Translations under genes and position numbers: made by a program
NCBI RefSeq assembly: GCF_002914525.1
Contig: NZ_LODW01000022.1
Coordinates: forward strand, 1-64,000
Direction of reading: 5' to 3'
Length of the DNA: 64,000 nt
From: Rhizobium hidalgonense
GTDB lineage: Bacteria > Pseudomonadota > Alphaproteobacteria > Rhizobiales > Rhizobiaceae
The notes under the pieces: generated by a model
What the model was told of the DNA's origin: nothing
What the model saw: the letters and a program-made list of their open reading frames with translations, nothing else
Databases searched by the model: none
Shown: one piece after another, positions 1 to 11,698 of the stretch
Numbering within the stretch: position 1 is the first letter of the stretch
Layout of the letters: every line of letters begins with the position of its first letter

Positions 1-61
1 ACACAATCCTCTTTCGCAAGACCGAATGGACGCCACAATACAGCAAAAATTAAACATGGTT

Positions 62-170
62 GCTCCCCGAGAAGGGGATATGCGGCGCCCTCTCCGTCCC
101 CCCGCATGCCTCTCACATGGCACGTCCGCTCTCCCCGCCATTGAGGGGAGAGGGTTAGGGTGAGGGGCAG
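62..170. repeat. Dispersed intergenic repeat, copy A
   Basis: This non-coding stretch follows the rnhA stop codon. It carries the block 'ctctccccgcc...ggggagagggttagggtgagg' that recurs near 21.9, 29.5, 44.0, 54.5 and 55.1 kb. The left part (gaaggggatatg, cctctccgt, ggcacgtcc) matches the copy near 54.6 kb. The end has a short inverted repeat (ctcccc / gggga) that could act as a weak hairpin downstream of rnhA. It resembles the RIME-type rhizobial intergenic mosaic elements, but that name is from memory and was not checked. Bases 1-61 hold nothing I recognise. Confidence 0.7.
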
Positions 171-188
171 CTATCGGCGCACGGCACC

Positions 189-644
189 CTAAAACGAAAC
201 CGCCTTGCCCTTCTTGAACGGCTCCATGCCCCGGCGCGCAAGTTCGTCGGCGCGTTCGTTTTCCGGGTGGCCGGCGTGGCCTTTCACCCAGTGCAGCGTC
301 ACCTTGTGGCGGTCACGGGCCGCCTCCAGCGCCTGCCAGAGTTCGGCATTCTTCACCGGCTTCTTGTCGGCGGTTTTCCAGCCGTTTTTCTTCCAGCCGA
401 AGATCCACTTGGAGATACCGTCCTTGACGTAGGCGCTGTCGGTATAGAGATCGACCTCGCAAGGGCTCTTCAGGGCCTGCAGTGCGGAGATCGCCGCCAG
501 CAGTTCCATGCGGTTGTTGGTGGTGTCGGCCTCGCCGCCGCACAGCTCCTTTTCGACGTCGCCATAGCGCAGCACGGCGCCCCAGCCGCCGGGGCCGGGA
601 TTGCCGGAGCATGCGCCGTCGGTGAAGATATCGACGTGTTTCAT
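189..644 (-). CDS. rnhA: Ribonuclease HI
   Basis: RNase HI degrades the RNA strand of RNA-DNA hybrids (R-loops, Okazaki primers) in the cytoplasm. The 151-residue protein has the full family length. All four carboxylates of the metal site can be placed: D9 in the [11 protein letters not shown] motif, E47 in [10 protein letters not shown]69 in YTDSAYV and D133 in NERADELA, with the catalytic loop histidine in KGHAGH (H123). The start codon overlaps the end of thrB by four bases, so the two are translationally coupled. It is probably the last gene of an ispH-thrB-rnhA run on the minus strand. Confidence 0.97.
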   Translation of the reverse strand: MKHVDIFTDGACSGNPGPGGWGAVLRYGDVEKELCGGEADTTNNRMELLAAISALQALKSPCEVDLYTDSAYVKDGISKWIFGWKKNGWKTADKKPVKNAELWQALEAARDRHKVTLHWVKGHAGHPENERADELARRGMEPFKKGKAVSF

Positions 645-1606
645 AGGCTCAATCCGTATTCGGCGGCCGAGCCGATCTGGCGGTGGAAGCGCAGCTTGCG
701 GAGATATTCGAGCGGGTCCTTCTTGGTGACCATGGCGCCTTCAGGCGTCGTCAGCCAGTCATAGAGCCGGGTCAGGAAGAAACGTAGCGCCGACCCGCGC
801 GACAGCACCGGCAGGGCAGCGATCTCTTCGCCGCTCAACGGCCGGACACTCTGATAACCCTCGAGCATCGCCGTGCCCTTGGTGATGTTGTAGGCGCCGT
901 CCTTTTCGAAACACCAGGCATTCAGGCAAATCGAGACGTCATAGGAGAGCAGGTCGTTGCAGGCGAAATAGAAATCGATCAGGCCGGAGAGCTGATCGCC
1001 GAGGAAAAAGACATTGTCGGGGAAGAGATCGGCATGAATGACGCCGGCCGGCAGGCTCTTCGGCCAGGCGGTGGAGAGGAAATCGAGTTCGCCGCGGATT
1101 TCGTCCTGGAGGCCGGGCTCGACCTCGCCGGCGCGATCTTCCGATTTTTCCCAGAGGCCGCGCCAGCCGTCGATCGACAGGGCGTTCGGGCGCGTCAGCG
1201 CAAAACCATCGCCGGCCACATGCATCTCGGCCAGGGCCCTGCCGACCTCGCGGCAATGTTTCGCCTCCGGCTTTCTCAGCCACATGCCTTCGAGAAAGGA
1301 GATCAGCGCGGCCGGGCGGCCGGAGAGTGAGCCGAGCAGCGCGCCGTCGCGCCTTGGCAGCGGCAGCGGGCAGGAGAGGCCGCGGGCGGAAAGATGCTGC
1401 ATCAGGCCGAGAAAGAACGGCAGGTCGGTCTTTTCCACGCGCTTCTCATAGAGCGTGAGGATCAGCGGGTCCTTGGAGGTGTGCAGCAGAAAATTGGAGT
1501 TTTCGACGCCTTCGGCGATCCCCTTATAGGAGAGCAGCGTGCCCGTGTCATATTCCGTCAGGAACCATTTCAGATCGTCTTCGGCGATATCGGTATAGAC
1601 TGCCAA
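641..1606 (-). CDS. thrB: Homoserine kinase, ThrB type II (APH fold)
   Basis: This enzyme phosphorylates L-homoserine to O-phosphohomoserine in threonine synthesis. The 321-residue protein belongs to the aminoglycoside-phosphotransferase-fold ThrB typical of alphaproteobacteria, not the GHMP type of enterics. The catalytic loop [11 protein letters not shown] (H-x-D-x4-N) and the following LIDFYFA (metal-binding D) are present. The N-terminus with [19 protein letters not shown] and LTLYE fits the rhizobial family. The start is a TTG. No strong SD precedes it, but the N-terminal match supports it. It overlaps rnhA by four bases and lies 82 bp downstream of ispH. Confidence 0.95.
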   Translation of the reverse strand: MAVYTDIAEDDLKWFLTEYDTGTLLSYKGIAEGVENSNFLLHTSKDPLILTLYEKRVEKTDLPFFLGLMQHLSARGLSCPLPLPRRDGALLGSLSGRPAALISFLEGMWLRKPEAKHCREVGRALAEMHVAGDGFALTRPNALSIDGWRGLWEKSEDRAGEVEPGLQDEIRGELDFLSTAWPKSLPAGVIHADLFPDNVFFLGDQLSGLIDFYFACNDLLSYDVSICLNAWCFEKDGAYNITKGTAMLEGYQSVRPLSGEEIAALPVLSRGSALRFFLTRLYDWLTTPEGAMVTKKDPLEYLRKLRFHRQIGSAAEYGLSL

Positions 1607-1688
1607 GGGAGGTCTCGTCTTTGCACTGTTGATATTGGCTCCGCCGCATCGACCATCCGGCGTCGCGACAAGGTTTTCAGGATGAAGA

Positions 1689-2690
1689 TCAGCCGTTGAC
1701 GAAGGCCATGTCGGCCGCCGTCAGCTCGATGCTGCGCAATTCGCGGTTGACCAGGAAATTCTCGGTTTCCTGCACCGTTTCGGCCAGTTCGACCTGAGCG
1801 TCGAAACGGGCGCGGAAAGCCTCGATGATCTCGTTGACGATGACCTCGGGGGCGGAGGCGCCGGCGGAAAGGCCGAGCGTCGAAATCGCGCCGATCTCCT
1901 CCCAGTCGAGTTCGGCGGCGCGCTGCACCAGGATCGATTTCTTCGCCCCTGCCCTCAGCGCCACTTCGACGAGGCGTTTGGAATTGGACGAATTCGGCGC
2001 GCCGACGATGATGAAAAGATCGCAGCCGGGGGCCGCCTGCTTCACCACTTCCTGGCGATTGGTCGTCGCATAACAGATCGAGTCGGCCGCCGGCGCGGTC
2101 AGGTTCGGGAAGCGCTGGTGCAGCCGGGCGATTACGCCGGCCGTATCGTCGACCGACAGCGTCGTCTGGGTGACGTAACCGAGATTGTCGGGATCGGCGG
2201 GAACGTAGGCGTCGGCATCCTCGATCGTCTCGATCAGCGAAACCGAACCCTCCGGCAGTTGACCCATCGTGCCGATCACCTCGGGGTGGCCGGCATGGCC
2301 GATAAGCACGACATGGCGGCCGAGGCGATTGTGGCGCATCGCCTGCTTGTGGACCTTGGAGACCAGCGGGCAGGTGGCGTCAAGATAAAAGAGATTGCGG
2401 CTCGCCGCATCCTCCGGCACGGATTTCGGCACGCCATGGGCGGAGAAGACCACCGGCTGGGCGCGGTGCTCGGCCGGGATCTCGTCCAGTTCCTCGACGA
2501 AGACGGCGCCCTTGGCCTCCAGCCCCTCGACGACATAACGATTATGGACGATCTCGTGGCGCACATAGACCGGCGCGCCATAGGATTTCAGCGCCAGCAC
2601 GACAATCTGGATCGCCCGGTCGACGCCGGCGCAGAAGCCGCGCGGCCCGCAGAGCCTGATCGTCAAGGGAGGTTTCGCCGCAATATTCAT
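1689..2690 (-). CDS. ispH: 4-hydroxy-3-methylbut-2-enyl diphosphate reductase
   Basis: IspH (LytB) is the last enzyme of the MEP isoprenoid pathway, reducing HMBPP to IPP and DMAPP with a [4Fe-4S] cluster. The three cluster cysteines sit in [13 protein letters not shown] (C20), [11 protein letters not shown] and [10 protein letters not shown]. The frame stays open upstream to 2858, but the ATG at 2690 ([18 protein letters not shown]) gives the normal 333-residue length and puts the first motif in place. Upstream on the same strand is the SURF1 gene. The first pathway enzyme, dxs, is also in this window near 42 kb. Confidence 0.96.
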   Translation of the reverse strand: MNIAAKPPLTIRLCGPRGFCAGVDRAIQIVVLALKSYGAPVYVRHEIVHNRYVVEGLEAKGAVFVEELDEIPAEHRAQPVVFSAHGVPKSVPEDAASRNLFYLDATCPLVSKVHKQAMRHNRLGRHVVLIGHAGHPEVIGTMGQLPEGSVSLIETIEDADAYVPADPDNLGYVTQTTLSVDDTAGVIARLHQRFPNLTAPAADSICYATTNRQEVVKQAAPGCDLFIIVGAPNSSNSKRLVEVALRAGAKKSILVQRAAELDWEEIGAISTLGLSAGASAPEVIVNEIIEAFRARFDAQVELAETVQETENFLVNRELRSIELTAADMAFVNG

Positions 2691-2766
2691 GTCTTTTCCG
2701 TCAAAATTCCGTACCGCGTCGGGATAAGCGACCTCTAGCCCAATATGGCCGGGAATTGAAGCAATA

Positions 2767-3522
2767 CTATTGCGCGGGCTGCTTGCCGGGTTTGCGGAAC
2801 CAGGAGATCGCCACCACGACAACAAGCACGGCGGCAAGCCCGTACCAGGTGAAGGCATATTGCAAATGGTCGTTCGGCAGATCGACCTGGGTGACGCCGC
2901 CGATCGGCAGGCCGGCCGGATTGGGCGTGGAATCGGCGTCGACGAAAAACGGGAGGACGCGGGCCTTTTCCAGCCCGACGCTCTCTGCCATCACGTCGAG
3001 ATCCTTCCAGTAGAAGATATTCTTGGCGACGTCGTTGTCTGGCACCACCCAGGAGGGTTTGCCGGGCAGTTTGGCACGCGCCAGGCCGGTGACGGTCTGC
3101 TGATCCGTCAACTGGCCCTGCATGCGCATTTCCGGTTCCTTGTTCTCATAGGGAACAAAGCCGCGATTGACCAGGAGGGTGCGCCCGTCGGCAAGCTCAA
3201 GCGGGGTATAGACGTAAAAGCCGGTCTGGCCCTGCCAGGTGGCGAAGAAGTGCCGCTCCTTGTTGTTGATGTAGCGCCCGGTGGCGGTGACCTTGCGGTA
3301 TTCGATATCACCGCCTGAAGCCGCCATCGCCTCGATCTCGGCGAGCGGCACCGGAGCGGCCGCCTGGCGCGCGGCGATATCGGCAAGCAGGCCTTCCTTC
3401 CAGTGGAGGCGCTCCACCTGCCAGGTGCCGAGCGAAATCAGGATGGAAAGCGCGATCAGCACCAGGATGCCGGTTGCCACAGGCAATAGGCGGCGCGGCG
3501 CGGCATGTTGGATATCAGTCAC
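2767..3522 (-). CDS. SURF1 family cytochrome oxidase assembly factor
   Basis: SURF1/Shy1 proteins assist heme a insertion into subunit I of aa3-type oxidase. The 251-residue protein has the classic layout: an N-terminal membrane helix (about residues 14-32) ending in the signature [11 protein letters not shown], a large periplasmic domain, and a C-terminal helix (about 222-241) preceded by the family motif [11 protein letters not shown]. The start overlaps the end of the DUF983 gene by 8 bp, so the two are co-translated. The cta structural genes are only 2.5 kb upstream but are separated by an unusual three-gene block. Confidence 0.94.
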   Translation of the reverse strand: MTDIQHAAPRRLLPVATGILVLIALSILISLGTWQVERLHWKEGLLADIAARQAAAPVPLAEIEAMAASGGDIEYRKVTATGRYINNKERHFFATWQGQTGFYVYTPLELADGRTLLVNRGFVPYENKEPEMRMQGQLTDQQTVTGLARAKLPGKPSWVVPDNDVAKNIFYWKDLDVMAESVGLEKARVLPFFVDADSTPNPAGLPIGGVTQVDLPNDHLQYAFTWYGLAAVLVVVVAISWFRKPGKQPAQ

Positions 3523-3895
3523 TCAGGCGTCCTTCGCGGGCATTGTGGCGGTATTGCATGGCGATCAGGATGCCCTTGAACCAGCGCAGCGTCGCAAGCG
3601 ACAGGATAATCGTCAGCGGAGCGAAGAGCAGGATGTGCACCCAGATCGGCGGGGCGTAATTCACCTGCAGCCACAGCACCATGCCGATGACGATGAAGCC
3701 GACGATGAGGATGACGAAGACGGCGGGGCCGTCGCCGGCATCGGCGAAGGAATAATCGAGGCCGCAGGAGGCGCAGCGCGGCTTCAGGCCGAGCAGGCCA
3801 TCGAACAGTTTTCCCTGGCCGCAGCGCGGGCAGCAGCCCTTGATGCCGGTTTTGACCGGATCGACCGGCGGATAGTGGGCGCTGTCCTCGCTCAT
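3515..3895 (-). CDS. DUF983 family membrane protein
   Basis: This is a small inner-membrane protein of the DUF983 family, commonly encoded beside cytochrome oxidase assembly genes in alphaproteobacteria. It has 126 residues from the ATG at 3895. The cytoplasmic N-terminus carries two CxxC pairs (C22-P-R-C25 and C41-A-S-C44), a zinc-ribbon-like metal site, followed by two membrane helices (about residues 57-75 and 81-100). The frame is open upstream to 4309, but that part is antisense to the divergent kinase gene and is not family-like. The biochemical role is unknown; association with oxidase biogenesis is inferred from context. Confidence 0.88.
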   Translation of the reverse strand: MSEDSAHYPPVDPVKTGIKGCCPRCGQGKLFDGLLGLKPRCASCGLDYSFADAGDGPAVFVILIVGFIVIGMVLWLQVNYAPPIWVHILLFAPLTIILSLATLRWFKGILIAMQYRHNAREGRLSD

Positions 3896-4012
3896 GCCAT
3901 TCCTCCTGACAATTCCATGCTGCCTTAACTCTCCCATAAAGTATTCGCATCCCGAATGGAAATGCCTGCGCGGACCCCTGAGCGATTCGTGCCAAACAGA
4001 AGAAGAAGACTG

Positions 4013-4654
4013 ATGACCAATGACAACCATGCCGGACAGATCATTATTTTGAACGGTGCGCCGCGCAGCGGCAAATCCAGCATTGCGCGCGCAATCCAGG
4101 ACGAATTCGAGGGACCGTGGATCAACCTCGGCGTCGATAGCTACAATGCCATGACCCCGAAGCGCTACCTGCCCGGCATCGGCCTGAGGCCGGGCGGCGA
4201 GCGGCCGGAGCTCGAAGAGCTGGTGCCGTTCCTCTATGCCGCGCTGTACGAATCGATCGCCATCCATGCCGGATTGGGGCTCAATGTGGTGGCCGATCTC
4301 GGCCATCATGACAGCTATTCCGAGCCGCTCGGCATTCTCGGTGACTGCGCCCGCCGCCTGGAAGGCTTCTCAGTGCTGTTCGTCGGCGTGCGCTGTCCGA
4401 TCGAGACGATCATGCGGCGGCGGGAATTCAAACAGGAAGGCCGCGAGACACTATATGTAAGAGCCACCGAGGAGACGCCCGTGCCGGAGCCGGTGCAGCG
4501 CTGGCAGGACGAGGTGCACCGGCCCGGCGTCTATGACATGGAGGTCGATACATCAGTCCTGACCGCGCTCGAATGCGCCGAGGCGATCCGCCATCAATTG
4601 GATCTCGGTATTCCCGAACCCTCGGCCTTCGAACGGATCGCCGGCGGGCGGTGA
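4013..4654 (+). CDS. Chloramphenicol phosphotransferase-like P-loop kinase
   Basis: The 213-residue protein resembles the CPT-like family, founded by Streptomyces chloramphenicol 3-O-phosphotransferase. The Walker A motif GAPRSGKSS (about residues 13-21) is followed by SIARAIQDEF and LGVDSYNAMTP, where the aspartate corresponds to the proposed catalytic base. VADLGHHDSY and VLFVGVRCPIETIMRRRE are further family-like blocks. The natural substrate is unknown. Most such homologues in non-producing bacteria are annotated by similarity only, so drug resistance should not be assumed. The ATG at 4013 is used; the frame opens at 3956. It is divergent from DUF983 and 46 bp upstream of a GNAT gene. Confidence 0.82.
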   Translation: MTNDNHAGQIIILNGAPRSGKSSIARAIQDEFEGPWINLGVDSYNAMTPKRYLPGIGLRPGGERPELEELVPFLYAALYESIAIHAGLGLNVVADLGHHDSYSEPLGILGDCARRLEGFSVLFVGVRCPIETIMRRREFKQEGRETLYVRATEETPVPEPVQRWQDEVHRPGVYDMEVDTSVLTALECAEAIRHQLDLGIPEPSAFERIAGGR

Positions 4655-4700
4655 AGGTTTCGTGTTTCAAAAGAAGGCCGAGAATGCGGGATCGATAGCG

Positions 4701-5174
4701 ATGGGGATTGAATTTCTGCAAGTGAAAAAGGTCGAAGAGTGGCGGGCCTATCATGCCATCCGGCGGCACGTTTTGTTCGATCTGCGCGGCCTCGACGGCT
4801 ACGATGATACGCATCCGGATGAACATGCACCTGGCCATATGCCGCTGCTGCTCAGGAAAGACGGCGTCGCCCTCGGCACGGTCCGCCTCGATCTGTCGGA
4901 AGGCACGACCGGCATCGTGCGACTTGTCGCCATCATGCCGGAATATCAGAGACAGGGTCTGGGGCGGATTTTGATGTCCGAGGTCGAGAGATTATCGGCA
5001 AGCCGGGGCCTCAGCCGCCTGGAGGTCTATGCCGCGCCGGATGCCGTTCCTTTTTATGAAAAGCTGGGTTGGGTGATGGTCGACCCTGGCAAGATCAGCC
5101 CGCTGATGGCGAAGGAAATCGAGTCCTCCGATCACGGCAGCGGATCGGGCGACGGTCCCAGATCGCCGCTCTAA
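4701..5174 (+). CDS. GNAT family N-acetyltransferase
   Basis: A 157-residue acetyltransferase of the GNAT fold. The acetyl-CoA loop is visible as VRLVAIMPEYQRQGLGRILM (the Q-R-x-G-x-G/A signature of motif A). It is followed by RLEVYAAPDAVPFYEKLGW, the motif B segment with its typical FYEKLGW. The ATG at 4701 begins directly with the first beta strand (GIEFLQVKK). A GTG at 4662 would add 13 residues and cannot be excluded. The acceptor substrate is unknown. The stop overlaps the convergent plsY stop by four bases. With the kinase upstream it forms a plus-strand pair. Confidence 0.85.
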   Translation: MGIEFLQVKKVEEWRAYHAIRRHVLFDLRGLDGYDDTHPDEHAPGHMPLLLRKDGVALGTVRLDLSEGTTGIVRLVAIMPEYQRQGLGRILMSEVERLSASRGLSRLEVYAAPDAVPFYEKLGWVMVDPGKISPLMAKEIESSDHGSGSGDGPRSPL

Positions 5175-5857
5175 CTTTGCGCTGCCGTTTTCGATTCCGG
5201 GCTGCTTTGTCCCAGACGCGGCTCCGTCCCTGCCAGCAGCCGCTGAATGTTGGCGCGATGGCGCACGATCACATAAATGCCGCCTGATATCACTAGCAAG
5301 CGATAGGGTAAGGGCTGCTCCAGGCCACAGATGAGGGCGATTGCAGTCAGAGCCGCCAGCATCGAACCAAGGGAAACAATCCGGAAGACGGCCAGCACAA
5401 CACCAAAAACCGTCAGAGCACCCAATCCCACCGGCCAGGATATCGCGAGCAACAGGCCGAGCCCCGCCGCAACGGATTTGCCGCCTTTGAAATTCAGCCA
5501 GATCGAACGGCTATGCCCCAGCAATGCGGCAAGTCCGGCCAGGCAAACGGCCCAGGGCAGCCAAGCTTGTAGATCAAGCGCCGCCGGCGGCATGTCGTGC
5601 AGTACTCCATGCAGCCGCGGATAAAGCCAGCCGGCAAAGAAGATCGCCCCTGCGCCTTTCAGCACATCCACCAGGAGCACGGCCAAGGCAGGCCATTTCC
5701 CCAGGGTTCGCAACACGTTCGTCGCCCCGGTGGATCCCGAGCCCTGGTTGCGAATATCGATGCCGCGGAGCAGTTTACCCGCGAGATAACCCGTCGGCGT
5801 GGAACCGATGAGATAAGCGATCGCCAATCCAACCACACCAGCTATCCAGAAAACCAT
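5171..5857 (-). CDS. plsY: Glycerol-3-phosphate acyltransferase PlsY-like
   Basis: PlsY transfers the acyl group from acyl-phosphate to glycerol-3-phosphate, the first step of phosphatidic acid synthesis, in the inner membrane. The 228-residue, five-to-six-helix protein has the family motifs GSTPTGYLAGKLL, the glycine-rich GSGSTGATNVLRTLG, GHSRSIWLNFKGGKSVAAGLG and a C-terminal RHRANIQRLLAG. The start at 5857 follows a clear SD (GAGGTGG, 7-8 nt). The wording GIDIRNQGSGSTGATNVLRTLG is closer to what I remember of cyanobacterial PlsY than of rhizobial housekeeping PlsY, so it may be a second, acquired copy. It has its own start region downstream of the cta terminator. Confidence 0.88.
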   Translation of the reverse strand: MVFWIAGVVGLAIAYLIGSTPTGYLAGKLLRGIDIRNQGSGSTGATNVLRTLGKWPALAVLLVDVLKGAGAIFFAGWLYPRLHGVLHDMPPAALDLQAWLPWAVCLAGLAALLGHSRSIWLNFKGGKSVAAGLGLLLAISWPVGLGALTVFGVVLAVFRIVSLGSMLAALTAIALICGLEQPLPYRLLVISGGIYVIVRHRANIQRLLAGTEPRLGQSSPESKTAAQS

Positions 5858-6002
5858 GGGAGCCACCTCGACCTTCAAATACCAGGCAATCATCATTCTG
5901 TCGTCTGCGCCTCGCGTAAACCAACGATGGCGAGTGGAGAAGAGATTTGCGGCAGCCGCTTCCTTCCTCATTGACAAGAACGGAGCGTGGGAAACCACAC
6001 AT

Positions 6003-6029
6003 AAAAAAGGCGGGCACCAGGCCCGCCTT
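6003..6029 (-). terminator. Rho-independent terminator of the cta operon
   Basis: Read on the minus strand, a perfect 9-bp stem AAGGCGGGC / GCCCGCCTT with a 5-nt loop ends in a T6 run. It starts 20 bp after the ctaE stop codon. It should end cta transcription before plsY. Confidence 0.9.
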
Positions 6030-6049
6030 CTGCTTGTATATCGCTCCGA

Positions 6050-6928
6050 TCAGCCTGCCGCGACCGGTGCGCCCCAGCCGCCCCAGACGTAGATGCAGAA
6101 GAACAGGAACAGCCAGACGACGTCGACGAAGTGCCAGTACCAGGCGGCGGCCTCGAAGCCGAAATGCTGTTTCGGGGTGAAATCGCCGCGCAGCGACCGG
6201 ATCAGGCAGACCAGCAGAAAAATGGTGCCGATGAGGACGTGGAAACCGTGGAAGCCGGTCGCCATGAAGAAGGTCGCGCCGTAGATCGAATTCTTGAAGG
6301 CGAAGGGCGCGTGGGCATATTCATAGGCCTGGACGCTGGAGAAGAAAATGCCAAGCAGCACCGTCAGCGTCAGGCCCTGGATCAGGCCCTTACGGTCGTT
6401 GTGCAGCAGCGCATGGTGCGCCCAGGTGACCGTCGTGCCGGAGAGCAGCAGGATAACGGTGTTGTAGATCGGCAGGTGCCAGGGGTCGAGAACCTCGATG
6501 CCCTTCGGCGGCCAGGTGCCGCCGGTATAGAGCAGGCGCGAGGCCTGGATCGCCTCGTTCGGATAGAGGCTGGCGTCGAAATAGGCCCAGAACCAGGCGA
6601 CGAAGAACATCACTTCCGAGGCGATGAACATGATCATGCCGTAGCGCAGGTGCAGCGAAACGACGCGGGTATGAGAGCCCTCATGGGCTTCCTTCACCGT
6701 ATCGGCCCACCAGCCGTACATGACGTAGAGAACCAGCGCGAAGCCGATGTAGAAGAGCCAGGGATTGGCAAGCTCGGCGCCGGCGACCTTGAACGAGCCG
6801 CCGTTCAGGTAGCGCATATAGCAGACGCCGCCGATCGCCATGATGAAGGCGCCGAGCGAGGCGAGAATCGGCCACGGGCTCGGATCGATGATGTGGTAGT
6901 CGTGATTCTTCTGATGAGCATCGGCCAT
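6050..6928 (-). CDS. ctaE: Cytochrome c oxidase subunit III
   Basis: Subunit III of the aa3-type cytochrome c oxidase in the inner membrane, which stabilises proton uptake and subunit I. The 292-residue protein has seven predicted membrane helices. Recognisable family blocks are HDYHIIDPSPWPILAS at the N-terminus, FIASEVMFFVAWFWAYFDASL with the conserved glutamate, NTVILLLSGTTVTWAHHAL, and YWHFVDVVWLFLFFCIYVWG at the C-terminus. It is the last gene of the ctaCDBFGE operon, 61 bp after ctaG, followed by a strong terminator. Confidence 0.97.
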   Translation of the reverse strand: MADAHQKNHDYHIIDPSPWPILASLGAFIMAIGGVCYMRYLNGGSFKVAGAELANPWLFYIGFALVLYVMYGWWADTVKEAHEGSHTRVVSLHLRYGMIMFIASEVMFFVAWFWAYFDASLYPNEAIQASRLLYTGGTWPPKGIEVLDPWHLPIYNTVILLLSGTTVTWAHHALLHNDRKGLIQGLTLTVLLGIFFSSVQAYEYAHAPFAFKNSIYGATFFMATGFHGFHVLIGTIFLLVCLIRSLRGDFTPKQHFGFEAAAWYWHFVDVVWLFLFFCIYVWGGWGAPVAAG

Positions 6929-6989
6929 GTAGCTATCCCCGGATGTCTTCCTTCACTCCGCTCCCGGCATAGCCGGAAACGAGCCTTGA

Positions 6990-7598
6990 TCAAAGTTTCT
7001 TTTCACTCTTTACCGCTCCACCCTCATTCGAAGCCAAAGGCTTCGGACCCTCTTTCGGGTAGAACGTATATGACAGCGTCACCGTATGGATATTCTTGGA
7101 TTCCACCGCCTTGACGATCTCAGGGTCGATGTAGAACACCACCGGCATGTCGAGCTTCTCGCCCGGCTTCAGGTCCGTTTCCGTAAAGCAGAAACATTGC
7201 ACCTTGTTGAAATAGACGCCCGCCTCGCCCGGCGTGACGTTGAACACCGCCTGGCCACGCTGCGTCTCGTTCGAACGATTCTCGGCGGTGAAATTCACCT
7301 GTATGGTTTCGCCGATCTTCGGATTGACCTCGCGCTCGACCGGCTTGAAATCCCATTGCAGGCCGGGCGCGACATTAGCGTCGAAGGTGACGCGCATCGT
7401 GCGGTCGAGCACGACGCTCGACACCTGGTCGACGCGCTGCGTCGTGCCGTTATAGCCGGTGACCTGGCAGAAGATCCGGTAGAGCGGCACGGCGGCATAG
7501 CTCATCGCGCCCATGCCGAAGACGAAGCTCAGGCACATCATGACGACGGCGCCGTTGTTGCGGCCCTGTTTCTTCGGTGCGGCGGGGCTGTCGCTCAT
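6990..7598 (-). CDS. ctaG: Cytochrome c oxidase assembly protein CtaG/Cox11
   Basis: Cox11-type copper chaperone that delivers copper to the CuB centre of subunit I. The 202-residue protein has one N-terminal membrane anchor (about residues 17-36) followed by a periplasmic immunoglobulin-like domain. The copper-binding motif is visible as [10 protein letters not shown], and the family segment [21 protein letters not shown] follows the anchor. The ATG at 7598 overlaps the stop of the upstream small ctaF gene by four bases (ATGA). The longer open frame to 7754 runs antisense-like through ctaF and is rejected. Confidence 0.95.
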   Translation of the reverse strand: MSDSPAAPKKQGRNNGAVVMMCLSFVFGMGAMSYAAVPLYRIFCQVTGYNGTTQRVDQVSSVVLDRTMRVTFDANVAPGLQWDFKPVEREVNPKIGETIQVNFTAENRSNETQRGQAVFNVTPGEAGVYFNKVQCFCFTETDLKPGEKLDMPVVFYIDPEIVKAVESKNIHTVTLSYTFYPKEGPKPLASNEGGAVKSEKKL

Positions 7599-7735
7599 CC
7601 GGCCATTCCCCCGCCGATCTTCACGATGGTGATCGCGTAGAAGAGAATGACGAGGCCGGCCAGCACCAGCCCGAGGGCGATGTTGCGGTTGCGGCGCGAC
7701 TTCATCTGCTTTTCGGTGAGCTTGACGAGATCCAT
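7595..7735 (-). CDS. Small CtaF/CoxF-like oxidase operon protein
   Basis: A 46-residue protein with one membrane helix (about residues 19-38, [19 protein letters not shown]) behind a basic amphipathic N-terminus ([15 protein letters not shown]). Its start overlaps the ctaB stop by one base (TGATG) and its stop overlaps the ctaG start by four bases, which is strong evidence of a real, translationally coupled gene. Small proteins at this place between ctaB and ctaG in alphaproteobacteria are annotated as CoxF or hypothetical. Its role in oxidase assembly is inferred from position only. Confidence 0.9.
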   Translation of the reverse strand: MDLVKLTEKQMKSRRNRNIALGLVLAGLVILFYAITIVKIGGGMAG

Positions 7736-8685
7736 CAGAACCAACCTCCCGCATGCGAGACCAGCATCGACGCCAGCCGGTCGATCATCAGAGCGGAGAA
7801 CACGGCGAAGAGATAGAAGATCGAGAAGGCGAACAGCTTCTTTGCTGGGATCATCTTCAGATCGCCGTCGGGCATCCGCCAGACGGCGATGGAACAGTAG
7901 ATGAAGATCGCGCCGAGGGCTGCCGCCACCAGGCCGTAACCGAAGCTCGCAAAACCGAGGAAGGACGGCAAAACCGCGCAGACGGCGGTCAGCACCGCAT
8001 AGGCGACGATCTGATGCTTGGTCGCCCGCTCGCCGGCAACGTTCGGCAGCATCGGCACGCCGACGGCTTCGTAGTCGCGCATCTTGAACAGGGCCAGCGC
8101 CCAGAAATGCGCCGGCGTCCACAGGAAGATGATGAGGAAGAGAACGGTGCTTTCGATCGTCACGCTGTTGGTCACGCAGGCCCAGCCGATCATCGGCGGG
8201 AAGGCGCCGGCGGCGCCGCCGATGACGATGTTCTGCGGCGTCGAGCGCTTCAGCCACATGGTGTAGACGACGGCATAGAAGAAGATGGTGAAGGCGAGGA
8301 TACCAGCCGAGAGCCAGTTGACGGCGAGGCCGAGGATAACGACCGAGAAGCCAGACAGCACCAGGCCGAAGGCCAGAGCCTCAGAGGGCGCGATACGGCC
8401 GGCCGGGATCGGACGGTTGGCGGTGCGGCTCATGATGGCGTCGATATCAGCATCGTACCACATGTTGAGCGCGCCGGAGGCGCCGGCGCCGACGGCGATA
8501 CAGAGAATGGCGATCAGGCCGAGAACGGGATGGATGTGGCCCGGCGCCAGCACCAGGCCGGCAAAGGCGGTGAAGACCACGAGCGACATCACCCGCGGCT
8601 TCAGCAATTCGAAATAATCGCGTGCACTCGCTTCCGACAATTCGCCGTCCTTTGCAAGTACCTCGTGATTGTCGATGACCGTCAT
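7735..8685 (-). CDS. ctaB: Protoheme IX farnesyltransferase (heme O synthase)
   Basis: CtaB/CyoE attaches a farnesyl group to heme b, giving heme O, the precursor of heme A for the oxidase. It is a polytopic UbiA-type prenyltransferase of 316 residues. The aspartate-rich motif [21 protein letters not shown], typical for heme O synthases, is intact, and the N-terminal [20 protein letters not shown] is family-typical. The ATG at 8685 is chosen; a longer frame to 8751 lacks conservation. It sits between ctaD (66 bp upstream) and ctaF. Confidence 0.96.
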   Translation of the reverse strand: MTVIDNHEVLAKDGELSEASARDYFELLKPRVMSLVVFTAFAGLVLAPGHIHPVLGLIAILCIAVGAGASGALNMWYDADIDAIMSRTANRPIPAGRIAPSEALAFGLVLSGFSVVILGLAVNWLSAGILAFTIFFYAVVYTMWLKRSTPQNIVIGGAAGAFPPMIGWACVTNSVTIESTVLFLIIFLWTPAHFWALALFKMRDYEAVGVPMLPNVAGERATKHQIVAYAVLTAVCAVLPSFLGFASFGYGLVAAALGAIFIYCSIAVWRMPDGDLKMIPAKKLFAFSIFYLFAVFSALMIDRLASMLVSHAGGWF

Positions 8686-8751
8686 TATTCCGTCCTGAGT
8701 ATCAGAATAGCAGGACGCCGTAACAAATGCGGCGTCCTGATACCCGCGCAA

Positions 8752-11357
<2,606 letters not shown>

Positions 11358-11698
11358 CACCTTATTATCTCCCTCGAGCGCTTGACCTGCAAAATAGAAC
11401 GCAGAATCCTTGCCATCTTCAGCGCTTCAAACCACAGTTTGCCATTTGCCGCAACAGGCCAGAGCAATTGTCTATGCGGCATTTTTGCTGAAAGCATAGG
11501 CAGGCCGGAACGGCAAAACATCCCAAGTTTTTCATCAGCATATGAAAAATCGGCTTTCCGGCCAATCCGCGCGCCGCACATTCTTGCCGAAAGGTCCAAT
11601 TTCCGCCGCAGTCCCCCGGTTTTCACGGGGTGGGGCTTTTCATTTTTGGTGGGCAGCTTCAACAATAGCCGCAAATGATTCGATATCCAGAGGTTTCC

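Noticed and set aside
5775..6017. Small minus-strand frame overlapping the plsY start and cta terminator
   Set aside because: It crosses a strong terminator and overlaps plsY in another frame; no SD or family similarity.
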